Part shown: positions 27,324-36,887 of the stretch, piece after piece | Layout: each line of letters starts with the position of its first letter | Numbering within the stretch: position 1 is the stretch's first letter | DNA from: Micromonospora sp. DSM 45708 | Lineage (GTDB): Bacteria > Actinomycetota > Actinomycetes > Mycobacteriales > Micromonosporaceae | NCBI RefSeq assembly: GCF_039566955.1 | Contig: NZ_CP154796.1 | Span: 5,084,001 to 5,148,000, forward strand | DNA length: 64,000 nt | Direction: 5' to 3' | Made by a program: the position numbers and the translations under genes | Notes under the pieces: model-generated | Told to the model about the DNA's origin: nothing | Database searches by the model: none | Seen by the model: only the letters and a program-made list of their open reading frames with translations

Positions 27324-28916
27324 TCAGGCGTTCAGCCGGGCCCCCGCCTTGTCGAGGCCGTAGGTGAGCGCGTCGACGAGCGCGTGCCAGCTCGCCTCCA
27401 CCACGTTGGGGTGCACGCCGACGGTGGTCCAGTCCCGGCCCGCCCCGGCGGTCTCCACCAGCACCCGGGTCACCGCGCCGGTGCCGTGGCTGCCCTCCAG
27501 GATGCGCACCTTGTAGTCGGCCAGCTCGAACTCCCGCAGCTCCGGGTAGTGCCGGGCCAGCCCGGCCCGCAACGCCTCGTCGAGCGCGTTGACCGGGCCG
27601 TTGCCCTCGGCGGTGGCGATCACCCGCTCGCCGCGTACCCGGATCTTGACGGTCGCCTCGGAGACCACCGCACCGTCCTCGCGGTGCTCGACCAGCACGC
27701 GGTACGACTCCAGCGCGAACGGCCGGGCCGGCGCGGCGTCCGGCAGCTCGGAGCGGACCAGCAGCTCGAACGAGGCGTCGGCGGCCTCGAACGACCAGCC
27801 GCCGGCCTCCAGCTCCTTGACCCGGCCGGTGACCCGGGAGAGCGTCTCCGGATGGCCGGCCAGGTCCAGACCCAGCTCTCGGCTCTTGAGCTCGATGCTG
27901 GCCCGGCCGGCCATCTCGGTCACCAGGATCCGCATGTCGTTGCCCACCACGGCGGGGTCCACGTGGTTGTAGAGCAACGGGTCGACCTTGATCGCGCTCG
28001 CGTGCAGCCCCGCCTTGTGGGCGAAGGCGGCGGCCCCGACGTAGGCCTGGTGGGTGTCGGGGGCGATGTTGGCGATCTCGGCGATGGCGTGCGAGACCCG
28101 CACCATCTGTTCCAGGCAGCCCTCCGGTAGGACGGGCATGCCGAGCTTGAGCTGGAGGTTGGCGACGATCGCGAACAGGTCCGCGTTGCCGGGTCGCTCG
28201 CCGTACCCGTTGGCGGTGCCCTGCACGTGCCGGACGCCGGCCTCGACCGCGGCGATCGTGTTCGCCACCGCGCAGGCGGTGTCGTTCTGGGCGTGCATGC
28301 CCAGCCGCTCCGGCGTCACGCCGGTGCGCGCGACCAGGTCCTCGATCGCGGCGGTGACCTGGGAGGGCAGCATGCCGCCGTTGGTGTCGCAGAGCACGAA
28401 CCGCTCGGCGCCGGCTGCCGTCGCGGCCTCGACCACGGCGGCGGTGTAGCCCGGGTCGTGACGGAAGCCGTCGAACGTGTGCTCCCCGTCGACGAACACC
28501 CGCCGCCCCTGCGCCACCAGGTACGTCACGGTGTCCCGGATCATCGCCAGGTTCTCCTCGGCGGTGGTGCGCAGCGCGCGCTCGACGTGCCGCAGGTCCG
28601 CCTTGGCGACGAGCGCCACGGCCGGGGTCCCGGCGTCGAGCAGCCCGCGGACCTGCGGGTCTTCCTCGACCGCCAGGCCGGCCTTGCGGGTGGCGCCGAA
28701 CGCGACCAGGACGGCGTGCCGCAGTTCCAGCTCCGTGCGGGCCCGGCGGAAGAACTCGGTGTCCTTGGGCACCGCGCCCGGCCAGCCACCCTCGATGAAG
28801 CCGACCCCGAGATCGTCGAGCAGGCGGGCCACCGCCAGCTTGTCGACCACCGAGTAGCTGAGCCCTTCACGCTGGGCGCCGTCGCGCAGCGTCGTGTCGT
28901 ACACCTGGAAGGTCAT
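27324..28916 (-). CDS. cimA: (R)-citramalate synthase
   Basis: 530 residues. Condenses pyruvate with acetyl-CoA to citramalate, entering isoleucine synthesis without threonine. The HMGL-type TIM barrel begins VYDTTLRDGAQREGLSYSV with the catalytic Arg-Asp; VLCDTNGGMLPSQV and HAQNDTACAVAN are the metal-binding His region; the last 150 residues form the LeuA-type regulatory dimerisation domain. The DxEFFRRA segment and length place it with CimA rather than LeuA. Preceded by a leader peptide and terminator (attenuator). Confidence 0.94.
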   Translation of the reverse strand: MTFQVYDTTLRDGAQREGLSYSVVDKLAVARLLDDLGVGFIEGGWPGAVPKDTEFFRRARTELELRHAVLVAFGATRKAGLAVEEDPQVRGLLDAGTPAVALVAKADLRHVERALRTTAEENLAMIRDTVTYLVAQGRRVFVDGEHTFDGFRHDPGYTAAVVEAATAAGAERFVLCDTNGGMLPSQVTAAIEDLVARTGVTPERLGMHAQNDTACAVANTIAAVEAGVRHVQGTANGYGERPGNADLFAIVANLQLKLGMPVLPEGCLEQMVRVSHAIAEIANIAPDTHQAYVGAAAFAHKAGLHASAIKVDPLLYNHVDPAVVGNDMRILVTEMAGRASIELKSRELGLDLAGHPETLSRVTGRVKELEAGGWSFEAADASFELLVRSELPDAAPARPFALESYRVLVEHREDGAVVSEATVKIRVRGERVIATAEGNGPVNALDEALRAGLARHYPELREFELADYKVRILEGSHGTGAVTRVLVETAGAGRDWTTVGVHPNVVEASWHALVDALTYGLDKAGARLNA

Positions 28917-28944
28917 CGGAGTCCTCTTCTCGTGCCTGGGGAGA

Positions 28945-29009
28945 GCAACAAAAAGACCCCCCGCGAAATGCGGGAGGTCGGCGCGCTCGGCGAGGGGGAG
29001 CCGGCGCGC
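28945..29009 (-). promoter_or_regulatory. Transcription attenuator of cimA
   Basis: Two hairpins in the leader RNA. The promoter-proximal one (28981-29009) begins at the leader stop codon and pairs GCGCGC-CGGC with GCCG-A-GCGCGC. The distal one (28955-28979) is a 10-bp GC-rich stem followed by TTTTTGTT, a classic intrinsic terminator 29 bases before the cimA ATG. Together with the leader peptide this is the layout of ribosome-mediated attenuation. Confidence 0.8.
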
Positions 29010-29041
29010 TAGCTGCTAATGATCAGGACGGAGCTGGTCAC
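29009..29041 (-). CDS. cimA leader peptide
   Basis: Ten codons, MTSSVLIISS, GTG start at 29041 and TAG at 29009-29011. Val-Leu-Ile-Ile in the middle are the end products of the pathway, and ATT is a rare Ile codon in this GC-rich genome. Stalling there when branched-chain aminoacyl-tRNA is scarce would prevent the pause hairpin and let RNA polymerase pass the terminator. No strong ribosome site at normal spacing (GGAGGT is about 13 bases upstream). Confidence 0.7.
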   Translation of the reverse strand: MTSSVLIISS

Positions 29042-29192
29042 GACCGGTACTCTGCCACCTCCGCCGCGTTCTGGGAGGGGTAATCCACATGCCGGGACAC
29101 CGCGTCGCCGGGTTGGTGCCGGGAGCGGGTGGGTAACTCCGGCGGAGACAGCGTCGCTGCGACGGCACCGCCGTCGGGACGGGAGCAGGCAG

Positions 29193-29657
29193 ATGGAGAG
29201 ACTCGACCCGCACGCCACGCACGGCGGCACCGAGCCGGTCGTCGACGACGGCGCCGGCGCGGTCGCCGGCGGCGCCCCGGGCGGCGCGTTCGACCCGTGG
29301 CGCTACCGCGACGAGGCCGGGGTGGCCAGCGCCGACCTGACCGGTTACCACGTCGAGGCCACCGACGGCGGCATCGGGAAGATCGACCGCGCGAGCCACA
29401 CGGTCGACGACAGCTACCTGGTCGTCGACACCGGTCCGTGGATCTTCGGCAAGAAGGTGATGCTCCCGGCCGGGACCGTCAACCACGTCGACCACGACGC
29501 ACGCACGGTCCACGTCGACCGGGAGAAGGACCAGATCAAGGCCGCCCCCGAGTACGACGAGGCCAGTCACGCCGAGCCGGCGTACCGGGAGCGGCTCGGC
29601 GGCTACTACGGCGAGAACCACTCGGCGCTGCCGCCGGACGGCCCGCCCCGGAGCTGA
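29193..29657 (+). CDS. PRC-barrel domain protein
   Basis: 154 residues. A PRC-barrel at about 40-110 (GYHVEATDGGIGKIDR, then YLVVDTGPWIFGKKVMLP) and an acidic tail ending GGYYGENHSALPP. PRC-barrels occur in RNA-processing and photosystem proteins; many stand-alone actinobacterial ones are stress-related with no known role. ATG at 29193 follows GGGAGCAGG. Confidence 0.78.
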   Translation: MERLDPHATHGGTEPVVDDGAGAVAGGAPGGAFDPWRYRDEAGVASADLTGYHVEATDGGIGKIDRASHTVDDSYLVVDTGPWIFGKKVMLPAGTVNHVDHDARTVHVDREKDQIKAAPEYDEASHAEPAYRERLGGYYGENHSALPPDGPPRS

Positions 29658-29718
29658 CCCGCGGTCGACGGCCGGCGGGGGGCACCGGAGCCCGCCGCCG
29701 GCCGTTACCGTGTCAGGG

Positions 29719-30450
29719 ATGGACGCCCCGGAGACACCCTTTCCCGTGTTGTTCAACTTCCGCGACGTCGGCGGTTACCCCGCCCGCGACGGGCGCACCG
29801 TCCGGCGCGGCCGGCTCTACCGCTCCGACTCGTTGCACCGCATCGACGAGACCGACCGGGCCGCGTTCACCGCGCTCGGCATCCGCACGGTGATCGACCT
29901 GCGCCGCCCCACCGAGGTGGCGCGCGACGGCCGGGTGCCCGACTACGACGGGCTGGTCTACCGGCACATCCATCCCGAGCACGCGGACTGGGCCGCCCAG
30001 CAGTTCGAGTCCTCCGGCGTCAGCCTGGCCCGTTACCTCGCCGACCGGTACGCCGACCTGGCCCGCACCGGCACGGCGGGGCTGGCCGAGGCGGTCGGCC
30101 TGATCGCCGACAGCGCCAACGCCCCGGTGGTGGTGCACTGCGTCGCCGGCAAGGACCGCACGGGCATCGTCTGCGCGCTCACGCTGGCCGTGCTCGGCGT
30201 GGCCGACGACGACATCGTCGCGGACTACGCGCTGAGCACCGCCGCGTCCGAACGGTTCAGCGCCTGGGTGCGGGCCACCCTGCCGGACGCGGAGGAGCCG
30301 CCGCCGCCGTTCCTGGGCTCCCCCGCCGAGGCGATGGAGTTGTTCCTCGCCGAGCTGCGGGCCGGCCACGGCTCGGTCGAGGGCTACCTGACCCACGCCG
30401 GCGTCACGGACGCCCAGCTCGACGCGCTCCGCACCCACCTGCTGAGCTGA
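29719..30450 (+). CDS. Tyrosine-protein phosphatase (PtpB-like, DSP3 family)
   Basis: 243 residues. N-terminal NFRDVGGYPARDGRTV and RRGRLYRSDSL blocks and the P-loop HCVAGKDRTG with Cys141 and Arg147 define the family of mycobacterial PtpB-type phosphatases, which act on phosphotyrosine and sometimes phosphoinositides. Start ATG 29719 follows TACCGT by 7 bases (leaderless pattern); GTG 29710 is an alternative. Confidence 0.88.
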   Translation: MDAPETPFPVLFNFRDVGGYPARDGRTVRRGRLYRSDSLHRIDETDRAAFTALGIRTVIDLRRPTEVARDGRVPDYDGLVYRHIHPEHADWAAQQFESSGVSLARYLADRYADLARTGTAGLAEAVGLIADSANAPVVVHCVAGKDRTGIVCALTLAVLGVADDDIVADYALSTAASERFSAWVRATLPDAEEPPPPFLGSPAEAMELFLAELRAGHGSVEGYLTHAGVTDAQLDALRTHLLS

Positions 30451-30540
30451 CCGCGGGGGCGCATCCACCCGCCCCCGCGTTCGTCCCCGGGCCGCCCGCC
30501 CCGGCCCGGGCATCGAACCGCGCCGCCCCGAACTGACCAG

Positions 30541-30664
30541 CTCGGCCGGGCTCGGCCGGGCTCGGCAGGCTCGGCCGGGCTCGGCAGGCTCGGCCGGGCT
30601 CGGCAGGCTCGGCCGGGCTCGGCAGGCTCGGCCGGGCTCGGCAGGCTCGGCCGGGCTCGGCCGG
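30541..30664. repeat. 19-bp tandem repeat (minisatellite)
   Basis: Alternating CTCGGCCGGG and CTCGGCAGG blocks make a 19-bp unit repeated five times, flanked by extra single blocks, 124 bp in all. It lies in the 459-base gap between the phosphatase and ilvE. Both strands read through as low-complexity peptide, but there is no start or ribosome site, so I treat it as non-coding. Copy number is likely to vary. Confidence 0.9.
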
Positions 30665-30716
30665 CCAACCGACTCTGGCGGCTGGGCAACGCCGACGCCG
30701 GACATGGCGCCAGCCT

Positions 30717-30799
30717 GCCTACAAACTTGAGGGCGCGAATGCATCAGCGGCCAACTCGCCGTCACGCCGCGACTCGTTCGTGCCATCAAGTTCGTAGGC
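30717..30799. repeat. Imperfect inverted repeat, 18-bp arms
   Basis: Arms at 30717-30734 and 30782-30799 match at 16 of 18 positions (core ACAAACTTGA) with a 47-base spacer. It is AT-richer than its surroundings. It may end ilvE transcription or be a small non-autonomous mobile element. Confidence 0.5.
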
Positions 30800-30909
30800 G
30801 CTGCGGGCGGAGGCACCGGTCCGGCCGGCGAATGAGCGTCGGCACCCCGATCCGAACGGAGCTGGCGTCGACCGGCCCGGCCCGGCCCCGCACCGGTCCG
30901 ACGCCGACG

Positions 30910-32007
30910 TCAGATGATGGGGGTTACCCAACCGTGGGGGTCGGCGGCGCGACCGCGCTGGATGTCGGCGAGCTTCTGCCGCAACGCCATGGTGGCCCGG
31001 CCCGGCTCGCCGCCGCCGATGAGGAACTCGCCGTCCGGGAAGCGCACGCCGCCGATCGGGGTGATCACGGCGGCGGTGCCGCAGGCGAAGACCTCACGCA
31101 GCCGTCCGCTCGCCGCGTCCGCCTGCCAGTCGGCGAAGCTGACCGGGCTCTCCCGGACCGGGTGCCCGGCCTCGGCGGCCAGCGTCAGCACCGCGTCGCG
31201 GGTGATGCCCGGCAGGATCGTGCCGCTCAGCGGCGGGGTGACCAGGGTGCCGTCATCGTAGACGAAGAAGACGTTCATGCCGCCCAGCTCGTCGACGAAC
31301 CGCCGCTCCACCGCGTCCAGGAAGACCACCTGGTCGCAGCCGGCCTCGATCGCCTCGGCCTGGGCCGCCAGCGAGGCGGCGTAGTTGCCGCCGCACTTGG
31401 CCGCGCCGGTGCCGCCGGGCGCGGCCCGGGTGTAGTCCGGCGAGACCCAGACCGTCACCGGCTTCACCCCGCCGGCGAAGTAGGCGCCGGCCGGCGACGC
31501 GATGACGCAGTAGAGGTATTCGTTTGCCGGGCGCACCCCGAGGAAGACCTCGCTGGCGAACATGAACGGCCGCAGGTAGAGGCTGCCGTCCTCGTCCTCC
31601 GGGATCCACGCCTGGTCGATCTCGACGAGCCGGCGCAGCGACTCCACGAACGTCTCCGGCGGCAGCTCCGGCATGGCCAGCCGCCGGGCGGACGCCACGA
31701 ACCGGGCCGCGTTGGCCTCCGGCCGGAACATGGTCACCGACCCGTCGCCACCGCGGTACGCCTTCAGCCCCTCGAAGATCTCCTGCGCGTAGTGCAGCAC
31801 CGCGGCGGCCGGGTCCATCGGGATCGGGGCGCGCGCCTCGACGCGGGCGTCGTACCAGCCCTTGCCGTCGGCGTAGCGGATGGTGACCATGTGGTCCGTG
31901 AACACCCGGCCGAAGCCCGGGTTCGCCAGCAGGGCGGCCCGGTCGGCGGCGGATACCGGCGCGGGATTCGGACGGATCTCGAAATCGAGCTTGTCACCAC
32001 CGCTCAT
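30910..32007 (-). CDS. ilvE: Branched-chain amino acid aminotransferase
   Basis: 365 residues, fold-type IV PLP enzyme performing the last step of Val, Leu and Ile synthesis. Conserved blocks: [32 protein letters not shown], and [15 protein letters not shown] with the PLP lysine. Length is normal for IlvE type II. ATG 32007 has GGAGGT 8 bases upstream. Confidence 0.97.
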   Translation of the reverse strand: MSGGDKLDFEIRPNPAPVSAADRAALLANPGFGRVFTDHMVTIRYADGKGWYDARVEARAPIPMDPAAAVLHYAQEIFEGLKAYRGGDGSVTMFRPEANAARFVASARRLAMPELPPETFVESLRRLVEIDQAWIPEDEDGSLYLRPFMFASEVFLGVRPANEYLYCVIASPAGAYFAGGVKPVTVWVSPDYTRAAPGGTGAAKCGGNYAASLAAQAEAIEAGCDQVVFLDAVERRFVDELGGMNVFFVYDDGTLVTPPLSGTILPGITRDAVLTLAAEAGHPVRESPVSFADWQADAASGRLREVFACGTAAVITPIGGVRFPDGEFLIGGGEPGRATMALRQKLADIQRGRAADPHGWVTPII

Positions 32008-32156
32008 CGCGCTGACCTCCCTGCGGGTCCACGGCATACGGGTTCGCACACCGACGTCACTGGTGCCAGAAACTTACCCCGAACGGTCGTTCAGCGGATA
32101 GCTCCGGCCCCGCACATCGACGATGCCAATTGGGCGGAGCTGGCCCGGAAACGGGT

Positions 32157-32182
32157 CTGGCGGCCCGGTTCCGGGCCGCCAG
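32157..32182 (-). terminator. Terminator after leuB
   Basis: Perfect 12-bp arms CTGGCGGCCCGG (32157-32168, 32171-32182) around two bases, 15 bases beyond the leuB stop. Confidence 0.65.
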
Positions 32183-32196
32183 GAGGATCGGCCCGG

Positions 32197-33228
32197 TCAG
32201 GCTACCGCGTGCCCGGCGAGCCGGTCGCCGACCTCGTCGGTGCTTCCCGGCGCCCCGGGCGTACGCCCGGCCAGCTCGGTGGCGACCGCGGCGGTGACCC
32301 GCGCGGCGGCGTCGGCGTGGCCGAGCTGGTCGAGCAGCAGCGCGGCGGAGAGCACGGCGGCCACCGGGTCGGCGACGCCCTTGCCGGCGATGTCCGGCGC
32401 GGAGCCGTGCACCGGCTCGAACATCGACGGGTAACGCCCCTCCGGGTTGATGCAGCCGCTGGCCGCCAACCCGATGCCGCCGGTCACCGCGGCGGCGATG
32501 TCGGTGAGGATGTCACCGAAGAGGTTGTCGGTCACCACCACGTCGTACCGGGACGGGTTGGTGACCAGGAACATCGCGGCGGCGTCGACGTGCTGGTACT
32601 CGGTGGCGACGTCGGGGTGCTCGGCGGCGACCTCGGCGAAGGCCCGGGACCACAGCGAGCCGGCGTGGGTGAGCACGTTGGTCTTGTGCACCAGCGTGAC
32701 CTTGCGCCGCTCCCGGCGGCCGGCCCGGGCGAACGCGTCCCGGATCACCCGCTCCACGCCGTGCCGGGTGTTCAGGCTCTCCTCGGTGGCCACCTCGGCC
32801 GGGGTGCCCCGGTGCAGGCTGCCGCCGGCGCCCGCGTACAGCCCCTCGGTGCCCTCGCGGACCACCACGAGGTCCACCTCGCCGGGCTTGACGGCGGCCA
32901 GCGGGCCGGTCACGCCGGGCCAGAGCCGGGACGGCCGGAGGTTCACGTACTGGTCGAAGGCGAACCGGAGCTTGAGCAGCAGGCCGCGCTCCAGCACGCC
33001 GGGCGGCACGGTCGGGTCGCCGACGGCGCCGAGCAGGATGGCGTCGTGGCCGGCCAGCTCGTCGAGGACGCTGTCGGGGAGCACCTCGCCGGTGCGGTGC
33101 CAGCGCGCGGCGCCCAGGTCGTACTCGGTGGCCTCGATGCCGGGCAGCACGGCGTCGAGGACCTTGCGGGCCTGCCCGACCACCTCGGGACCGATGCCGT
33201 CGCCGGCCACCACCGCGATGCGTGCCAC
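32197..33228 (-). CDS. leuB: 3-isopropylmalate dehydrogenase
   Basis: 343 residues; oxidative decarboxylation of 3-isopropylmalate with NAD+. [14 protein letters not shown] start, [12 protein letters not shown] (substrate loop), [13 protein letters not shown] (metal Asp residues) and [16 protein letters not shown] (NAD site) are all present. Follows serA in direction, with apbE inserted between on the other strand. Confidence 0.97.
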   Translation of the reverse strand: MARIAVVAGDGIGPEVVGQARKVLDAVLPGIEATEYDLGAARWHRTGEVLPDSVLDELAGHDAILLGAVGDPTVPPGVLERGLLLKLRFAFDQYVNLRPSRLWPGVTGPLAAVKPGEVDLVVVREGTEGLYAGAGGSLHRGTPAEVATEESLNTRHGVERVIRDAFARAGRRERRKVTLVHKTNVLTHAGSLWSRAFAEVAAEHPDVATEYQHVDAAAMFLVTNPSRYDVVVTDNLFGDILTDIAAAVTGGIGLAASGCINPEGRYPSMFEPVHGSAPDIAGKGVADPVAAVLSAALLLDQLGHADAAARVTAAVATELAGRTPGAPGSTDEVGDRLAGHAVA

Positions 33229-33449
33229 CTGGCGCTCCTCACCTCGTCGTTCTGCGCAACGGTACGTCCCCGTCCCGCCTCCCGGTACGAGTCTTCCACC
33301 ATGCGGGACACCCGATGCACAGGAGGCTCCCAGCCGGCATTCATGGTGCGGTCATCTCCACTGCTTATGGTCAGTGTCGACCGGGTCGACGGGAGCCCGG
33401 GACGGGGCATCGCCGCGACGTTGCGGCAGCCAGCGAGGGGGCGGGTGTC

Positions 33450-34322
33450 ATGCGGATCGACCAGCGGCGGGCACACTGGGCGGACGAACAACCCCGGACC
33501 CGCTGGGTCGACCAGGCCGCGTTCCGCCAGCCCCGACCCGACCTGCGCCTCGGCGCCCGCAGCCACCGGATCGAACGGGACGGCGCCGCCCCCCACGACC
33601 GGATCAGCGTCCGACACACCGTCAGCACCTCCACCGCGGAGTACACGCTGCTGCTCAACGCGCCGGACTGGTTCGGCCACCGGGGTGTCGGCGAGGCGCT
33701 CCGGGACGCCGTCGCCGAGCTGCGCGCCGTCGACCTCACCTACGGCCCGAACCAGCCGGACAGCCTGGTGTCGCGGCTGCGGCGCGACGAGATCAGCCCC
33801 GACTCGTACCCCCCGCTGGCCGACCTGGTGGACCGCTGCGCCGCCATGCGGGCGGCGACCGACGGGTGGTTCGACGCCTGGGCGGTGCCGGGCGGCTTCG
33901 ACCCGGGCGGCCTGCTCGGCGGCTGGGCGGTGGAGCGCGCCGCGGCGCGGTTGCGGGCCGCCGGCATCCACGACTACGCCGTGCTCAGCGGCGCCGACCT
34001 GACGGTACGCGGCCACGCCGCGCACGGCGGCCCGTGGCGGGTCGCGGTGCACCACCCGACCGAGGCCCGCCGGTCGCCGCTGGTGCTGGAGATGACCGCG
34101 GGCGCGGTCGGCACCTCCGGCGTCACCGGCCGGCGGGGACACGTCGTCGACCCGCACACCGGTGAGCCGACCGAACGGCTTGTCGCCGCCACCGTGGTCG
34201 GCCCGGACCTGGCGATCGCCGACGCCTACGCCACCGCCCTGTACGCCGCCGGCCCGGCCGGCCTGGCCTGGTTCCGCGACGGCTCGGACTATCGCGCGCT
34301 CTTCGCGCACCACCGCCGCTGA
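33450..34322 (+). CDS. apbE: FAD:protein FMN transferase (ApbE family)
   Basis: 290 residues. The C-terminal half matches ApbE: GLLGGWAVERAAARLRAAG, SGADLTVRG, GTSGVTGRRGHVVDPHTGEP and IADAYATALYAAG (metal-site Asp). ApbE attaches FMN to threonine of flavoproteins. The N-terminal FAD segment is less typical and no lipoprotein signal is seen, so it may act in the cytoplasm. Its target is not evident nearby. Confidence 0.85.
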   Translation: MRIDQRRAHWADEQPRTRWVDQAAFRQPRPDLRLGARSHRIERDGAAPHDRISVRHTVSTSTAEYTLLLNAPDWFGHRGVGEALRDAVAELRAVDLTYGPNQPDSLVSRLRRDEISPDSYPPLADLVDRCAAMRAATDGWFDAWAVPGGFDPGGLLGGWAVERAAARLRAAGIHDYAVLSGADLTVRGHAAHGGPWRVAVHHPTEARRSPLVLEMTAGAVGTSGVTGRRGHVVDPHTGEPTERLVAATVVGPDLAIADAYATALYAAGPAGLAWFRDGSDYRALFAHHRR

Positions 34323-34366
34323 CGCGCGGTCGCGCCCCGCTCGCATCCGGGGTGTGGGACCGCGAT

Positions 34367-34402
34367 CGGCCCCCGCGGTCTCGGCAACGACCGTGGGGGC
34401 CG
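34367..34402 (+). terminator. Terminator after apbE
   Basis: 14-bp stem with one mismatch, CGGCCCCCGCGGTC (34367-34380) and 34389-34402, loop of 8 bases, 45 bases after the apbE stop. Confidence 0.6.
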
Positions 34403-34656
34403 GTCAGCGACGAATGCGCGTGGCTCGCGCAATCGAGGGGTGCGGGCCGACTGGCCGGACACCCGACCGCGCCACCCGAAGACGGGCCGGGAAATCGACT
34501 CAGCCGGAAACCGCACCGGTACGCTAGCGAATCGACGCAACTCGACGCAAGAGTCTCCACAGCGGACGCCGCCGTACCGGTGTCGACAATCAGCAGGTGA
34601 ACCCCGGGGGCGGGGCAGAAGTGACGTGGACCGCCCGGGATGGCACGCTGTCCGCC
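34403..34656 (+). promoter_or_regulatory. Non-coding stretch with a leaderless promoter at its end
   Basis: The 334-base gap after apbE holds the hairpin above and, near its end, GTGACG (34621-34626), 17 bases, then CACGCT (34644-34649), 7 bases before the GTG of the next gene. I see nothing else there. Confidence 0.4.
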
Positions 34657-35013
34657 GTGAGTTTCGATCTGAGCGTGTGGGCCCTGCCGAACGGGGCCGC
34701 ACCGGAGCAGGTGCGAGCGGCCGTCCGGCAGTGCCGCGAGGGATGGCACGGCGAGCAGCACCCCGACCCGCGCGTGGTCGGCTTCTACCGGGCGATCACG
34801 GCGAGCTACCCCGACCGACCGGCCCGACCGGACACGCCGTGGGAGGTCGCACCGCTGCACGCGGCGGCCGACCACGTCGAGATGAACCTGCATCCCACGT
34901 GCCCGGACCAGGTGCTGCTGGACATCGAGCGGCTGGCCGCCGAGCACGACCTGATGCTCTTCGACGCGCAGGACGGCTCGGTCTACCCGCCGCCCGCCCG
35001 CGTCCGTTCCTGA
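34657..35013 (+). CDS. Conserved hypothetical protein
   Basis: 118 residues starting VSFDLSVWALPNGAAPEQVRAAV, ending at TGA 35011-35013. The pattern (SFDL.VW at the start, YPDRP and VEMNLHPTCP later, and a C-terminal LMLFDAQDGSVYPP) occurs in small actinobacterial proteins of unknown role. A GTG at 34597 would extend it by 20 residues, but the promoter spacing favours 34657. Confidence 0.6.
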   Translation: MSFDLSVWALPNGAAPEQVRAAVRQCREGWHGEQHPDPRVVGFYRAITASYPDRPARPDTPWEVAPLHAAADHVEMNLHPTCPDQVLLDIERLAAEHDLMLFDAQDGSVYPPPARVRS

Positions 35014-35029
35014 CCTGCGGCACGACGAA

Positions 35030-35054
35030 GGGCCCGGCCGAAGCGGCCGGGCCC
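35030..35054. terminator. Bidirectional terminator
   Basis: Perfect 11-bp stem GGGCCCGGCCG (35030-35040, 35044-35054) with a 3-base loop between convergent genes, 20 bases from the serA stop. Confidence 0.85.
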
Positions 35055-35073
35055 CCGATCCGTCGTGTTCGGA

Positions 35074-36672
35074 CTACTCGTCGCGCAGGTCGGCCGCGCT
35101 GGCCGCGACCGCACCGATCGAGTCGGCCGCGGAGGTGAGCAGGTCGGCGCCGAGCGCCTGGTCGACGGTGAGCGTCATCAGCGTCTCACCGCCGGCCTCC
35201 CGCCGGGCCACCTGCATGGCGGCGATGTTGACGCCGGCCTCGCCGAGCAGCGTGCCGACCGTGCCGACCACGCCGGGCCGGTCGACGTAGCGCAGGAAGA
35301 CCAGGATGCCCTCCGCGCCGATCTCCACGTCGAAGCCGTCCACCTCGGTCAGCTTGAGCACGTCCCGCGCGCCGGTGTGCACCGCCGTGCCGGAGACCCG
35401 GACGGTCCGCCCGTCCGGCAGCGCGCCGCGCACCGTCACCAGGTTCGGGTGGTCCACCGTCTCGGTCGGCGTGGCCAGCGTGACCTCGACGCCCCGCTCG
35501 GCGGCAAGGTGCGGCGCATTGACGTAGGTGACCTGCTCCTCCACCACGGAGCTGAACAGCCCCTTGGTGGCGGCGAGCTTGAGCACCGACACGTCGTTGG
35601 TGGCGATCTCGCCGCGCACCTCGACGGTGACGCTGGCGGCCACGCCGCCGGCCAGCGCGGTGAAGGCCCGGCCCAGCTTCTCGGCCAGCGGCAGCAGCGG
35701 CCGGACGTCCTCGGCGACCACGCCGCCGGCCTGCACGTTCACCGCGTCCGGCACGAACTCGCCCTGGAGCGCGAGCTTGACGCTCTTGGCCACCGCGAGA
35801 CCGGCCTTGTCCTGCGCCTCGTTGGTGGAGGCGCCCAGGTGCGGGGTGGCCACCACGTTGTCGAACGCGAACAGCGGCGACGAGGTGCAGGGCTCCTTGG
35901 CGTACACGTCGACACCGGCGCCGGCGACCCGGCCCTCCGCGATCGCGTTCGCGAGCGCCTGCTCGTCGACGAGCCCGCCCCGGGCGGCGTTGACGATCCG
36001 GACGCCCGGCTTGACGATCGCCAGTTCCTTCTCGCCGATCAGGCCCACCGTCTCCGGCGTCTTCGGCAGGTGGATCGAGATGAAGTCGCTCTCCCGCAGC
36101 AGCTCCTCCAGCCCGACCAGGCGCACGCCGAGCTGCGCCGCGCGGGCCGGCTGGATGTACGGGTCGTACGCGATGAGCCGGGTGCCGAACGCGGCGATGC
36201 GCTGCGCGAACAGCACGCCGATGCGGCCGAGGCCGACCACGCCCACGGTCTTGCCCTGGATCTCCACGCCGGTGTACTTCGACCGCTTCCACTCGCCGGC
36301 CTTGAGCGCGGCGCTGGCGCTGGCGGTGTTGCGGGCCACCGCGAGCAGCAGCGCGACCGCCTGCTCGGCGGCGGAGACGATGTTGGAGGTGGGAGCGTTG
36401 ACCACCATGACGCCACGCGCGGTGGCGGCGGGCACCTCGACGTTGTCCAGGCCGACGCCGGCGCGGGCGACCACCTTCAGCCGGGGCGCCGCCGCGACCG
36501 CCTCGGCGTCGATCTGGGTGGCGCTGCGTACGATCACCGCGTCGGCCTCGGAGAGCGCGGAGAGCAGGGCCGGACGGTCGGTGCCGTCCACGTGGCGCAC
36601 GTCGAAGTCGTGCGCGAGCACCTCGATGGCGGCGGGGGCGAGTTCTTCGGCGATCAGTACGACAGGATTCAT
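35074..36672 (-). CDS. serA: D-3-phosphoglycerate dehydrogenase
   Basis: 532 residues, the long type found in mycobacteria: substrate and NAD domains (VGLGRIGVLFAQRIAAFG, IVNAARGGLVDEQAL, TPHLGASTNEAQ), an intervening allosteric domain, and a C-terminal ACT domain (ILVFLRYVDRPGVVGTVGTLLGEAG) for serine feedback. First step of serine synthesis. ATG 36672 matches the family N-terminus; the in-frame extension upstream to 36852 has no similarity. It sits between ilvC and leuB, as in other actinobacteria. Confidence 0.97.
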   Translation of the reverse strand: MNPVVLIAEELAPAAIEVLAHDFDVRHVDGTDRPALLSALSEADAVIVRSATQIDAEAVAAAPRLKVVARAGVGLDNVEVPAATARGVMVVNAPTSNIVSAAEQAVALLLAVARNTASASAALKAGEWKRSKYTGVEIQGKTVGVVGLGRIGVLFAQRIAAFGTRLIAYDPYIQPARAAQLGVRLVGLEELLRESDFISIHLPKTPETVGLIGEKELAIVKPGVRIVNAARGGLVDEQALANAIAEGRVAGAGVDVYAKEPCTSSPLFAFDNVVATPHLGASTNEAQDKAGLAVAKSVKLALQGEFVPDAVNVQAGGVVAEDVRPLLPLAEKLGRAFTALAGGVAASVTVEVRGEIATNDVSVLKLAATKGLFSSVVEEQVTYVNAPHLAAERGVEVTLATPTETVDHPNLVTVRGALPDGRTVRVSGTAVHTGARDVLKLTEVDGFDVEIGAEGILVFLRYVDRPGVVGTVGTLLGEAGVNIAAMQVARREAGGETLMTLTVDQALGADLLTSAADSIGAVAASAADLRDE

Positions 36673-36887
36673 CGGTCCTCGTAGACGCTCGGTATGTGTC
36701 GGCCTGGGGCGTCGGGACGCCGCGCTGCGCCCTGCGCCGATCCGTGCCATGGCCGTCGGGTGCCGCGTGGAGCACCACACAAGGATGGTAGGTGTCGGCC
36801 CGCCCTCCGGGTCCCGGACCACGGGGTGAGGGCCCTCACACGCGGTCGTCACGTGCCGGACATCGCCGGTTCACGTGCCGACGGCGA

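Noticed and set aside
30451..30909. Coding reading of the tandem repeat region
   Set aside because: Low-complexity peptide with no ribosome site; better explained as a minisatellite.
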